DNA of 64,000 bases from an uncultured Serinicoccus sp. GTDB lineage: Bacteria; Actinomycetota; Actinomycetes; Actinomycetales; Dermatophilaceae. The notes under the pieces are model-generated. The model was not told the origin of the DNA. It was given only the letters and a program-made list of their open reading frames with translations, and did not search any database. The position numbers and the translations under genes were made by a program. The stretch's first letter is position 1. Each line of letters begins with the position of its first letter. The DNA lies in contig NZ_CANKYH010000002.1 in the NCBI RefSeq assembly GCF_947487915.1, positions 62,001-126,000 of the forward strand, given 5' to 3'. This document shows positions 55,842 through 64,000 of this stretch, piece after piece.

Positions 55842-57851
55842 ATGTCAGAGGACCGACGACCGCCCCGCACGACGATCGCCGAGGACGCCAGGCGCGCCGG
55901 CCGCCGCGCCGGCGCCTCCCTGGGCAAGCTGGACTACCAGCGCCCGACGTACCCGCACGACATCCACCCCGCCCTCGTGCCCGGGATCTCGGTGGACGAG
56001 CAGCGGCGTCGCTACAGCCTGAGCAAGACCGTCTTCGCGCTGGCCGGTGTGCTCACCGTCGCCTTCGTCATCTGGGGCGTGGCGGACTCCGAGGGCGTCG
56101 CCCGGGTCTCCGCGGCAGCCTTCTCCTGGGCGACGACCAACCTGGGCTGGCTGTTCAACAGCGTGGCGATCATCATCCTGGTGGCCCTGCTCATCATCGC
56201 CTTCTCGCCCTACGGCCGGATCCCGCTGGGCAAGGACGGTGAGACGCCGGAGTTCAGCACCTTCGCCTGGGTCGCGATGCTCTTCGCGGCCGGCATCGGG
56301 ATCGGGGTGCTCTTCTTCGGCCCCTCCGAGCCGCTCACCTACTTCGTCACCCCGCCCCCGCTGACGAACGAGGCGGAGTCGACCGAGGCGCTGCACCGGG
56401 CCATGGCGCAGACCTACTTCCACTGGGGCTTCCACGCGTGGGCGATGTACGCCCTCGTCGGGGGAGCGGTGGCGTACGCGGCATACCGGCGCGGGCGCAG
56501 CCTGCTCATGTCCTCCATCTTCCGCAGCCTCTTCGGCGCCCGGCACGCCGACGGCTTCGCCGGCAAGCTGGTGGACATCTTCGCGATCATCGCGACCCTC
56601 TTCGGTACCGCCGCCGCCCTCGGCATCGCCGCCATGCAGATCGGGGCGGGCGTGAGCATCGTCTCCGGCGTCGACGAGCTGACCAACACCGTCCTGGTCG
56701 TCATCATCCTGGTCCTCACGGTGGGCTTCATCATCTCCGCGGTCTCCGGGGTGGCCCGCGGCATCCGCTACCTGTCCAGCATCAACATCGTGCTCACGGT
56801 CGGCATCGTCGGGATCGTGCTCTTCCTGGGGCCGACGTTGTTCCTCATGAACCTGCTGCCCTCGGCGATGATGGAGTACCTCGGCTCCATGTTCGACATG
56901 ATGGGGCGCTCGCTGTCCTGGGGAGAGGAGACCGCCGCCTACCAGTCCGCGTGGACCGTGTACTACTGGGCGTGGTGGATCTCCTGGTCGCCCTTCGTCG
57001 GGATCTTCATCGCCCGCATCTCGCGGGGACGGACCATCCGGCAGTTCCTCCTGGGGACCATCCTCATCCCCTCGTCCCTGCTGTTCATCGCCTACGGCAT
57101 CATGGGCGGCACCTCGATCTGGATGTACCGCGAGGGCCTGCCGGGCATGAGCGCCGACCTGGCGCCCGCAGAGGTCTTCTTCGCGGTGCTCGACAACCTC
57201 CCCTATGTCGGGTGGCTGCCCTTCGTCGTCATCGTGGTGCTCTCGATCTTCTTCATCACCTCGGCCGACTCGGCCTCGGTGGTCATGGGCATGCTCGCCA
57301 GCAACGGCGACCAGAACCCCCGCCGCTGGGTGGTGGTGTTCTGGGGTCTGGTCATGTCGGGGATCGCCGTGGTGATGCTCTCGCTCGGGGACGCGACCGC
57401 GTTGGAGGGGCTGCAGCAGCTGGTCATCGTCACCGCGGTGCCGTTCGCGCTGGTGATGCTGCTGATCATCGTGGCCTGGTTCCGGGACCTGCGCACCGAC
57501 CCGTTGACGCTGCGCCACCTGTATGCCGAGAACGCCGTGCGCAACGCGGTCGTCGAGGGCGTCGACCAGTACGGCGACGACTTCGCGCTCGAGGTCGTGC
57601 ACGCCCGCCCCGGGGGTGGCGCCGGGGCCGAGGTCGACTCCGAGCACGAGAACTACACGGAGTGGTACCGCCGCACGGACGAGAACGGTGACCCGGTCGA
57701 CTACGACTACGAGACCGGCGAGTGGGGCGACGGATGGACCGCCGGGTCCGTGCCGGAGGGTGCCGAGCCCGAGGACGACGCCGAGCCGGAGCAGTCCCCG
57801 GACGCCGAGGGCGCGGCCCGGGACGACGCCGCCAACCGGAACCCGGTGTGA
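55842..57851 (+). CDS. BCCT family betaine/carnitine/choline transporter
   Basis: 669 residues, 12 predicted membrane helices. The BCCT signature is WAWWISWSPFVGIFIARISRGRTIR (residues about 378-402), with GIGIGVLFFGPSEPL in helix 3. Na+ or H+ driven uptake of trimethylammonium compounds is expected. Acidic C-terminal tail of about 110 residues, possibly an osmosensor. Its last 145 bp overlap the FGE gene on the other strand. ATG 55842. Substrate, by neighbourhood, could be choline or choline-O-sulfate. Confidence 0.92.
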   Translation: MSEDRRPPRTTIAEDARRAGRRAGASLGKLDYQRPTYPHDIHPALVPGISVDEQRRRYSLSKTVFALAGVLTVAFVIWGVADSEGVARVSAAAFSWATTNLGWLFNSVAIIILVALLIIAFSPYGRIPLGKDGETPEFSTFAWVAMLFAAGIGIGVLFFGPSEPLTYFVTPPPLTNEAESTEALHRAMAQTYFHWGFHAWAMYALVGGAVAYAAYRRGRSLLMSSIFRSLFGARHADGFAGKLVDIFAIIATLFGTAAALGIAAMQIGAGVSIVSGVDELTNTVLVVIILVLTVGFIISAVSGVARGIRYLSSINIVLTVGIVGIVLFLGPTLFLMNLLPSAMMEYLGSMFDMMGRSLSWGEETAAYQSAWTVYYWAWWISWSPFVGIFIARISRGRTIRQFLLGTILIPSSLLFIAYGIMGGTSIWMYREGLPGMSADLAPAEVFFAVLDNLPYVGWLPFVVIVVLSIFFITSADSASVVMGMLASNGDQNPRRWVVVFWGLVMSGIAVVMLSLGDATALEGLQQLVIVTAVPFALVMLLIIVAWFRDLRTDPLTLRHLYAENAVRNAVVEGVDQYGDDFALEVVHARPGGGAGAEVDSEHENYTEWYRRTDENGDPVDYDYETGEWGDGWTAGSVPEGAEPEDDAEPEQSPDAEGAARDDAANRNPV

Positions 57852-58699
57852 CCGAGCGAGCTGTCCGCGGTGGCCGCGGTGCGGGCGGAGGTGCGGTAGC
57901 GGCGGCAGTAGGACGCGTGGCACAGGTAGGACCCTCCGCGCAGCACGGGGTCCTCGCTGCCGGCGCCGAAGGGGCTGGCCGTCCACTCCCAGACGTTGCC
58001 GGTCATGTTGTGCAGGCCGTAGCCGTTCGCGGGGTAGGCGTCGACGGGCACCGTCCCTACCGGGGCGGTGGGCCGGTCCGGGAACGTGCCTTCGAAGGTG
58101 TTCATCCGGGGCCGTCCACCGGGCTCCCGGACGGCGCCCCAGGGGTAGGGCTCCTGGTCGAGGCCCGCGCGCGCCGCGAGCTCCCACTCCGCCTCGGTGG
58201 GCAGGCGGGCACCCACCCACCGGGCGTAGGCCAGGCCGTCCGCCAGCGAGACGTGGGTGACGGGGTGGTCCGGACGGTCCTCGGCGCTGGACCCGGGTCC
58301 TTCCGGCGCCAGCCAGGTCGCTCCCGCCACCTGCCGCCACCACGGGGCGGCGCGCACGGCGGGGGCGGACTCGCGGTGCCCCGGGGAAAGCAGGCCGACG
58401 AAGACGAAGGAGCTGCCGTACCGCTCGGCGTCCGTGCGGTGCCCGGTCTCCTGCACGAAGGCCGCGAACGCCGCCACGGTGACGGTGGTGGGGGAGAGCG
58501 CGAACGGGTCCACGTGCACGTCGCGGACCGGCGACTCCCCGTCCTCGGGGTAGGCCAGGGTGTCCTCGCTGCCCATCCGGAAGGTCCCGCCGGCCAGCCC
58601 GACGAGGGTGAGCCGGACGGGGGCCTGCCGGGCCAGCCGGGCGACCACCGTCGGGTCCGCCCTCCCGGGCGACGACGTCGCGGGCCGGGGCGACGGCAT
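57707..58699 (-). CDS. formylglycine-generating enzyme (sulfatase modifier)
   Basis: 330 residues. Copper oxidase that turns the Cys of sulfatase CxPxR motifs into formylglycine. Active cysteines Cys260 and Cys265 are in RGGSYLCHASYCRRYR; also RLPTEAEWELAAR and GYGLHNMTGNVWEW. The start is set at ATG 58699; a GTG at 58780 would add 27 residues. The domain ends at TGFRLA (about residue 290), yet the frame runs 40 residues further, antisense to the transporter tail. Divergent from the sulfatase it must activate. Confidence 0.92.
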   Translation of the reverse strand: MPSPRPATSSPGRADPTVVARLARQAPVRLTLVGLAGGTFRMGSEDTLAYPEDGESPVRDVHVDPFALSPTTVTVAAFAAFVQETGHRTDAERYGSSFVFVGLLSPGHRESAPAVRAAPWWRQVAGATWLAPEGPGSSAEDRPDHPVTHVSLADGLAYARWVGARLPTEAEWELAARAGLDQEPYPWGAVREPGGRPRMNTFEGTFPDRPTAPVGTVPVDAYPANGYGLHNMTGNVWEWTASPFGAGSEDPVLRGGSYLCHASYCRRYRTSARTAATADSSLGHTGFRLAASSRAAPSASGDCSGSASSSGSAPSGTDPAVHPSPHSPVS

Positions 58700-58782
58700 A
58701 CCGGGGTCCGGGCGGCCGGGACCGCAGCAGGCACCCACCGAACCACCTCCAGGACCGGACGACCGACAGGAACGACGCACCG

Positions 58783-60333
58783 ATGACCGTACCGAACATC
58801 GTCGTCATCCAGGCCGACCAGCTCGCCCCGCAGGCGCTGGGCGCCTACGGCGACGAGGCGGCGCTGACCCCGCACATGGACGCGCTGGCCGAGCAGGGTG
58901 CGGTCTTCGACCGCGCCTACTGCACGACCCCGCTCTGCGCGCCCTCCCGGGCCTCGATGATGACCGGGCTCATGCCCTCCGAGCTCGGGTGTTTCGACAA
59001 CGGCGACGACTTCCCGGCCTCGGTGCCGACCTTCGCCCACCTGCTGCGGTCGGCCGGCTACCACACGGCGCTCGTGGGGCGCATGCACTTCATCGGGCCG
59101 GACCAGCACCACGGTTTCGAGCAGCGCCTGACCACGGACGTCTACCCGGCGGACCTCGACATGGTCCCCGACTGGGGCCGTCCGCTGGACCAGCGGCTGC
59201 AGTGGTACCACGCCGCCGACCCGGTCTTCACCGCCGGCGCCGCTGCCGCCACCGTGCAGCAGGACTTCGACGACGAGGTGCTCTTCCGCAGCCTGCGGCA
59301 CCTCGACGACCGGGCCCGAGCCCACCAGGCGGCGCGTCGGGCCGGCGACCGTCCGCAGCCCTTCCTCATGGTCACCTCGTTCATCCACCCGCACGACCCC
59401 TACGAGCCGCCGCGGGAGCACTGGGAGCGCTTCGCGGGGGTGTCCCTCCCCGACCCGGCCCACCCCCAGGCGCCGGACGTCGCCCAGGACCCGCACACGC
59501 ACCGGCTCCGGACCATGAGCGGCTTCGACCGTCAGGACCCCGACCGGCAGGCGGTGGCCCGGGCCCGGCGTGCCTACTACGCCGCTGTGAGCTACGTCGA
59601 CGACATGGTCGGCGCCCTCCTCGCACGCCTGGAGGTCCTCGGGCTGGCGGACAGCACCGTGGTCGTGCTCACCAGCGACCACGGGGACATGCTGGGCGAG
59701 CGGGGCCTCTGGTACAAGATGTCGCCCTACGAGCGGAGCAGCCGGGTGCCGCTCGTCCTGCGCGGCCCGTCCGACCTGGTCCGGCCGGGGCGGTACGCCA
59801 ACCCGGTGAGCCTGCTCGACGTGCTGCCCACGCTGGTCGAGCTCTCGGGCGCGGGCGGCTCCCCGGCCGGCGGCGCCCGGGCGGGGGTCTCGTTGCTGGA
59901 GAGCGCGCGGCGGGAGGCGGCGGGGGCCGCGCCGCAGGACCGGGACGTCGTCGTGGAGTATCTCGCGGAGGGGACCCACCACCCGCAGGTCACCCTGGTC
60001 CGCGGTGGGCTCAAGCTGGTGCTCTGCCCGGGGGACCCGGACCAGCTCTACGACCTCGACGCCGACCCGCACGAGCTGCGCAACGTCGTCGAGGAGGAGG
60101 GGTATGCCGGGGACGCGGCGGCCATGCGGGCCGAGCTCGAGAGCCGCTACGACCTCGGGGCGCTCGAGGCCGAGGTCCTGGCGAGCCAACATCGGCGCAG
60201 CCTCGTCGCCCACGCCCTGTCCCAGGGGCGCACCCGGCCCTGGGACCTGGTCGTGCAAGAGGAGGAGCGCTACGTGCGCGGCGACTTCTGGGCGGCGTTC
60301 CGCTACGCCAAGCTGGCCGACGACGAGGCGTGA
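58783..60333 (+). CDS. betC: choline-sulfatase
   Basis: 516-residue type I sulfatase hydrolysing choline-O-sulfate to choline and sulfate. The modification motif is CAPSR at residues 52-56, in TTPLCAPSRASMMTG. Metal residues are in QADQ (N-terminus) and LTSDHGDMLGERGLWYK. The C-terminal WDLVVQEEERYVRGDFW resembles the choline-sulfatase C-terminal segment, which separates it from other sulfatases. No signal peptide, so cytosolic. Flanked by FGE and two BCCT transporters; no choline dehydrogenase is in the window. Confidence 0.85.
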   Translation: MTVPNIVVIQADQLAPQALGAYGDEAALTPHMDALAEQGAVFDRAYCTTPLCAPSRASMMTGLMPSELGCFDNGDDFPASVPTFAHLLRSAGYHTALVGRMHFIGPDQHHGFEQRLTTDVYPADLDMVPDWGRPLDQRLQWYHAADPVFTAGAAAATVQQDFDDEVLFRSLRHLDDRARAHQAARRAGDRPQPFLMVTSFIHPHDPYEPPREHWERFAGVSLPDPAHPQAPDVAQDPHTHRLRTMSGFDRQDPDRQAVARARRAYYAAVSYVDDMVGALLARLEVLGLADSTVVVLTSDHGDMLGERGLWYKMSPYERSSRVPLVLRGPSDLVRPGRYANPVSLLDVLPTLVELSGAGGSPAGGARAGVSLLESARREAAGAAPQDRDVVVEYLAEGTHHPQVTLVRGGLKLVLCPGDPDQLYDLDADPHELRNVVEEEGYAGDAAAMRAELESRYDLGALEAEVLASQHRRSLVAHALSQGRTRPWDLVVQEEERYVRGDFWAAFRYAKLADDEA

Positions 60334-60425
60334 GAGGGCACCCGCAGGCCGCACATCGTTGCCGATTCGTTGCCGTCCGGTCGGGCGCGGAGGTAGCCAC
60401 GGCGTGACCTTCTCGCTAAGGTCGC

Positions 60426-60454
60426 GTTGTCGACAACTAGACAATCAGCATACT
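60426..60454 (+). promoter_or_regulatory. promoter of the second BCCT gene with a TTGTNNACAA palindrome
   Basis: GTTGTCGACAAC (60426-60437) is a perfect palindrome and contains the -35-like TTGTCG. A -10 box CATACT (60449-60454) follows 16 bp later. The core TTGT-N2-ACAA suits a GntR/FadR-type regulator and recurs at 63669. Confidence 0.55.
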
Positions 60455-60488
60455 GCGCTGTCCCGTGCGCGACCCCAAGGAGACGACC

Positions 60489-62210
60489 GTGGACGACCTC
60501 GCACGCCGGTTGGGTCTGAAGACCAACCCTCAGATCTTCTTCACCTCAGCCGGGTTGATGGTTCTCATCCTGGCCCTGCTGCTCATCTTCCCCGCCAGTA
60601 TCGGGGACGGCTTCGCCGCAGCCCGCACGTGGGTGACGACCAACCTCGGCTGGTTCTTCATCTTCGGCGTCACCGTGTGGCTCATCTTCCTCATCTGGAT
60701 CGCCAGCAGCAAGTACGGCGACCTCCGGCTGGGCAAGGGGGACGAGGTCCCGGCCTACACCAAGGTCTCCTGGTTCACCATGCTCTTCGCCGGCGGTATC
60801 GGCACCATCCTCATGTTCTGGGGCGTCGCGGAGCCGATCTCGCACTTCAGCACGCCGCCCTTCCCGGGGGTGGAGCCCTACAGCGCGCAGGCCGCGGAGG
60901 ACGCGATGAACGTCGCGCTCTACCACCTCGGGCTGCACACCTGGGCGATCTTCACGCTGCCCGGGCTGGCCTTCGGCTTCTTCATCTACCGCTACGACCT
61001 CCCGATGCGCGTGAGCTCGGTCTTCTACCCCTTCCTCAAGGAGCGCATCCACGGCCCGATCGGCAAGACCATCGACGTCTTCGCCGTCCTCGGCACGCTC
61101 TTCGGCCTCGCCGTCAGCCTGGGCCTGGGCACCTCGCAGATCAGCGCCGGCCTGTCCGAGCTGACGGGGGTCGGTGACAGCGTCCTCGTCCGGGTCCTCG
61201 TCATCACGGTGCTCACCGCGGTGGCGACCGTGTCGGTGGCCGTCGGCCTCGACAAGGGGATCAAGCGGCTGTCCAACCTCAACATCGGCATGGCCGTCGG
61301 CATGATGCTCTTCGTCCTCTTCACCGGTGGCGCGACCGTCTTCCTGCTCCGCTCGCTCATCGAGAGCGCCGGCAACTACCTGGCGGCCCTGCCCTCGCTG
61401 GCCTTCTGGAACGACGCGCTGGCCAACGCCACCCAGGCCGACGGCTGGGGCTGGCAGGCCGGGTGGACCGTCTTCTACTGGGCCTGGACGGTCACCTGGG
61501 CACCCTTCATGGGCGTCTTCCTGGCCCGCATCTCCCGCGGCCGCACGGTCCGTGAGTTCGTCGCCGGCGTGCTCGTCGCGCCCTCGCTGTTCACGCTCGT
61601 CTGGTTCGTCATCTTCGGCTGGTCGGCCATGGACATCGACGGGATCGGTGGGGACGGCGGCCCGATCTCGGCCGCGGTCGCCGAGAGCGTGCCGCTGGCG
61701 ATGTTCACCTTCTTCGAGAACTTCCCGCTGACTACCCTCCTGCAGGGCCTGGTGGTCGTCATCGTCGCGCTGTTCTTCGCCACCTCGGCCGACTCCGCGG
61801 CCCTGGTCATCGACATGCTGTGCAGCGGTGACAACGACGAGGGGCCGGTCGGGCAGCGGGTGTTCTGGGCGGTCTGCCTCGGCGCCCTGGCCGCGCTGCT
61901 CATCGTCCTGGGCGGGGACGAGGCGATCCCGGCGCTCCAGGAGGTCATCACCGTCGTCGGGCTGCCGATCTTCATCCTCGTCTTCGCGATGATCCCGGCC
62001 CTCTTCGCCGGGCTGCGGGCCGAGAAGAAGCGGGTGGAACGCGGCGACCCGACGGTCACCCCGCAGGAGCAGATCGCGATCGTCGAGGAGGAGGACGAGC
62101 GGCAGCGTCAGGAGGCGGCGCGGCAGCGCGAGGAGGCCGAGAACGGCGTCCCCGCGGCGCAGCAGGACGACGCCGAGGCCCAGAGCAAGCAGCCCACGAC
62201 CGGGTCCTGA
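60489..62210 (+). CDS. BCCT family transporter
   Basis: 573 residues, 12 predicted helices. FYWAWTVTWAPFMGVFLARISRGRTVREF is the BCCT signature region. The tail after helix 12 is charged (EEEDERQRQEAARQREEAEN). GTG 60489 with AAGGAG seven bases before is chosen over the upstream GTG 60465. Sequence differs clearly from the first BCCT, so a different substrate is likely. The operator shared with gabT/gabD hints at a link to GABA or a betaine-type amino compound. Confidence 0.9.
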   Translation: MDDLARRLGLKTNPQIFFTSAGLMVLILALLLIFPASIGDGFAAARTWVTTNLGWFFIFGVTVWLIFLIWIASSKYGDLRLGKGDEVPAYTKVSWFTMLFAGGIGTILMFWGVAEPISHFSTPPFPGVEPYSAQAAEDAMNVALYHLGLHTWAIFTLPGLAFGFFIYRYDLPMRVSSVFYPFLKERIHGPIGKTIDVFAVLGTLFGLAVSLGLGTSQISAGLSELTGVGDSVLVRVLVITVLTAVATVSVAVGLDKGIKRLSNLNIGMAVGMMLFVLFTGGATVFLLRSLIESAGNYLAALPSLAFWNDALANATQADGWGWQAGWTVFYWAWTVTWAPFMGVFLARISRGRTVREFVAGVLVAPSLFTLVWFVIFGWSAMDIDGIGGDGGPISAAVAESVPLAMFTFFENFPLTTLLQGLVVVIVALFFATSADSAALVIDMLCSGDNDEGPVGQRVFWAVCLGALAALLIVLGGDEAIPALQEVITVVGLPIFILVFAMIPALFAGLRAEKKRVERGDPTVTPQEQIAIVEEEDERQRQEAARQREEAENGVPAAQQDDAEAQSKQPTTGS

Positions 62211-62229
62211 CCACGACCGGGTCCTGACC

Positions 62230-62279
62230 CACGACCGGAGCCCGTGACCACCCTGAGGTGGTCACGGGCTCCGGTCGTG
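62230..62279. terminator. 23-bp perfect hairpin between convergent BCCT and gabT genes
   Basis: Arms 62230-62252 and 62257-62279 are exact complements around the loop CTGA. Before it, CACGACCGGGTCCTGAC is repeated twice in tandem. The site ends both convergent genes. Confidence 0.85.
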
Positions 62280-62396
62280 CCGACCCGACCTGTCGGTGCA
62301 CGACTGCAGCGGACATGTCGCCCGCCAGGGCGACTCCACGACATACCCGGTGCAGTCGCGTCCTTCGAGTCGTTCCGGGCCGGGGGACGCAGGGCG

Positions 62397-63647
62397 TCAG
62401 AGGGCCGAGGCGAGCGCCTTCTGCCAGAGGTCACCGGCCTCGTCCACCTGCTCCTCGGTGACGACCAGGGCGGGGATGAAGCGCACCACCTGCCCCCAGG
62501 CGCCGCAGGTCAGCAGCAGCAGGCCGTGCTCGGCCGCGGCCTGCTGGGCCCGGGTCGCCGTGGCGCCGTCGGGCTCGCCGTCCGCGGTGCGGAACTCGGA
62601 GCCGAGCATGAGGCCCAGGCCGCGCACGTCGGTGATCGCGGCATAGCCGTCGGCCGCGGAGCGCAGGCGCCCCCGCAGCTGCTCACCTCGCGCCGCGGCG
62701 TTGCCGACGAGGTCCTCGCGCTTCATCACGTCCAGGGTCGCCAGCGCCGCGGCGCAGGCCACCGCGTTGGCGCCGTAGGTGCCGCCCTGGGAGCCGGGCC
62801 AGGCCCGACCCATGAGCTCCTGGGACGCGGCGATCCCGGACAGCGGGAAGCCGGAGGCGATGCCCTTGGCGGTGATGAGCACGTCGGGGGAGACGCCGAA
62901 GTGGTCGTGCCCCCAGAAGCGGCCGGTGCGGCCCCACCCGGTCTGCACCTCGTCGACGACGAGCAGGATGCCGTGCCGGTCGGCCCGCTCGCGCAGCCCG
63001 GCGAGGAACTCTGCCGAGGCGGGGACGTAGCCGCCCTCGCCCAGGACCGGCTCGACGAGGAAGGCCGCGGTGTCCTGGGGTGCGGTCACCGTCTGCAGCA
63101 GGTGGTCCAGCTCGCGCAGCGCGAAGTCGGTGGCCTGCTCCTGGCTCCAGCCGTAGTGCGTCGGGTTCGGGAACGGGGAGACCGCGACGCCCGGCATCAG
63201 CGGGGCGAAGCCGGAGCGGAACTTGGTGCCCGAGGTCGTCAGCGACGCGGCCGCCACGGTGCGCCCGTGGAACCCCCCGTGGAAGGCGACGATGTTGGGC
63301 CGGCCGGTCGCCTGCCGGGCGAGGCGCAGGGCGGCCTCGACCGCCTCGGAGCCGCTGTTGGCGAAGAACATCGAGTCCAGGCCCTCGGGGAGCACCTCGG
63401 ACATGCGCTCGACCAGGTCGAGCAGCGGACGGTGCATGACCGTGGTGTACTGCGCGTGGATGATCTTGGCGACCTGCTCCTGCGCGGCCGCCACCACGTC
63501 GGGGTGGGCGTGACCGGTGCTGGTCACGCCGATGCCGGCGGTGAAGTCCAGGTACCGGCGGTCCTGCTCGTCGAAGATCACGGCCCCCTCGCCGCGGTCG
63601 GCGATGACGGGAGTGGCTTGCTTGAGCATCGGGCTGAGGTGCGCCAC
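62397..63647 (-). CDS. gabT: class III aminotransferase, probably 4-aminobutyrate aminotransferase
   Basis: 416-residue PLP enzyme. FFANSGSEAVEAALRLAR, VAFHGGFHGRT, LLVVDEVQTGWGRTG and the PLP lysine in LITAKGIASGFPLS are present. GTG 63647 is taken because GCAGGAG is six bases upstream. It is divergent from an aldehyde dehydrogenase whose N-terminus looks like succinate-semialdehyde dehydrogenase, which is why GABA is the favoured substrate; other omega-amino acids are possible. Confidence 0.8.
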   Translation of the reverse strand: MAHLSPMLKQATPVIADRGEGAVIFDEQDRRYLDFTAGIGVTSTGHAHPDVVAAAQEQVAKIIHAQYTTVMHRPLLDLVERMSEVLPEGLDSMFFANSGSEAVEAALRLARQATGRPNIVAFHGGFHGRTVAAASLTTSGTKFRSGFAPLMPGVAVSPFPNPTHYGWSQEQATDFALRELDHLLQTVTAPQDTAAFLVEPVLGEGGYVPASAEFLAGLRERADRHGILLVVDEVQTGWGRTGRFWGHDHFGVSPDVLITAKGIASGFPLSGIAASQELMGRAWPGSQGGTYGANAVACAAALATLDVMKREDLVGNAAARGEQLRGRLRSAADGYAAITDVRGLGLMLGSEFRTADGEPDGATATRAQQAAAEHGLLLLTCGAWGQVVRFIPALVVTEEQVDEAGDLWQKALASAL

Positions 63648-63668
63648 GGTCGACTCCTGCGATTGATA

Positions 63669-63682
63669 GATTGTTGACAATC
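63669..63682. promoter_or_regulatory. TTGTNNACAA palindrome in the gabT/gabD promoter
   Basis: GATTGT-TG-ACAATC, with a consensus -35 TTGACA (63674-63679) inside for the rightward gene. Same core as the site at 60426. Confidence 0.55.
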
Positions 63683-63711
63683 CGAACGTACCGCATCACC
63701 AGGAGGCCGTC

Positions 63712-64000
63712 GTGAGCGCCGCAGGATCACCCGACCAGACGTCGCAGGACAGGCAGGACCACGACCCCGCCCTCGACCGCGTCCCGACCGACCTCTTCAT
63801 CGGGGGCCGGTGGGAACCGGCCACGTCGGGGGAACGCTTCGACGTGCTCGACCCCGCGACCGGCCACACCCTCGCGAGCGTCGCCGACGCCGGAGCCGAG
63901 GACGGTATGCGCGCGCTCGAGGCCGCCGCGCAGGCGCAGTCCGAGCTCGCCGCGAGCTCGCCCCGGCAGCGGGCGGACTGGCTGAACGCGGCCTACCAGG
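63712..64000 (+). CDS. gabD: aldehyde dehydrogenase, probably succinate-semialdehyde dehydrogenase, cut by window edge
   Basis: First 96 residues only. After an acidic leader come LFIGGRWEPATSGERFDVLD and PATGHTLASVADAGAEDG, the N-terminal NAD-binding start of SSADH-type dehydrogenases. GTG 63712 has AGGAGG at 63701-63706. Paired with gabT for GABA breakdown to succinate. The catalytic domain is outside the window. Confidence 0.75.
   Translation, partial: MSAAGSPDQTSQDRQDHDPALDRVPTDLFIGGRWEPATSGERFDVLDPATGHTLASVADAGAEDGMRALEAAAQAQSELAASSPRQRADWLNAAYQ

Noticed and set aside
55845..58808. 987-codon open frame on the minus strand across the first BCCT gene
   Set aside because: It is a mirror of the transporter in the opposite strand (Asp/Arg/His-rich nonsense). 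Only the FGE frame at 57707-58699 has real motifs.

Overview
The window is very GC-rich and reads as a chromosomal segment of an actinobacterium. Marker families include a mycothiol-dependent (MDMPI-type) pair, an F420/deazaflavin-type nitroreductase, an actinobacterial ParA-ScpA-ScpB-pseudouridine synthase-Cmk-Der block and the thrS-HIT-pdxST-ruvCAB-secDF-apt-relA order known from mycobacteria. Genes often start with GTG, overlap as ATGA or GTGA, and several are probably leaderless. Gene content fits the Intrasporangiaceae/Ornithinimicrobiaceae side of Micrococcales best, but that placement is inference.

Layout. 1-1463: molybdenum cofactor genes (moaA cut by the window edge, moaB/mog). 1.5-11.6 kb: an accessory zone with two MarR regulators next to two MDMPI-family enzymes, a VOC protein, a DUF4260 fragment, a Bcr/CflA exporter, an intact ribbon-helix-helix antitoxin with a truncated MazF-like toxin, a DUF6653 protein, beta-carbonic anhydrase, a C39-peptidase remnant, a phosphoesterase, DUF1697, DoxX and NUDIX proteins. 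11.7-32.0 kb: conserved core, namely thrS, HIT, pdxST, a SpoIID-like cell-wall protein, yebC, ruvCAB, yajC-secDF, apt and the (p)ppGpp synthetase/hydrolase. A repeat-filled gap lies where many actinobacteria carry pgsA-pimA. 32.0-38.8 kb: M18 aminopeptidase, DUF349 protein, MBL hydrolase, a small alarmone synthetase, hisS and a cyclophilin lipoprotein. 38.9-46.7 kb: a TrpR-like regulator followed by hisG-D-C-B-H-A-F-I(E). 46.7-55.5 kb: membrane protein, xerD, parA, scpAB, pseudouridine synthase, cmk, sulfurtransferase, sufE-like, der. 55.6 kb: tRNA-Pro(GGG). 55.8-62.2 kb: two BCCT transporters around a formylglycine-generating enzyme and a choline-sulfatase. 62.4-64.0 kb: divergent gabT-like and gabD-like genes (gabD cut by the edge).

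Most notable. (1) The his operon has the proteobacterial order and both proteobacterial fusions (HisNB, HisIE). Its HisG, HisH, HisA and HisF resemble the Xanthomonadales/E. coli type rather than the actinobacterial PriA type, and a TrpR-like YerC gene with a palindrome sits in front. This suggests capture of a whole foreign operon. (2) A short motif, GGCATAC (extended CACGGCATACC), recurs about forty times (eleven times in the 11-base form) on both strands, in and between genes, even at the price of rare codons. (3) Two copies of a hairpin-forming repeat fill the HIT-pdxS gap, and a 52-bp tandem repeat fills the ruvB-yajC gap. (4) The BCCT-FGE-choline sulfatase-BCCT cluster looks like a choline-O-sulfate/osmoprotectant unit. 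The second BCCT gene and the gabT/gabD promoter share a TTGTNNACAA operator-like site.
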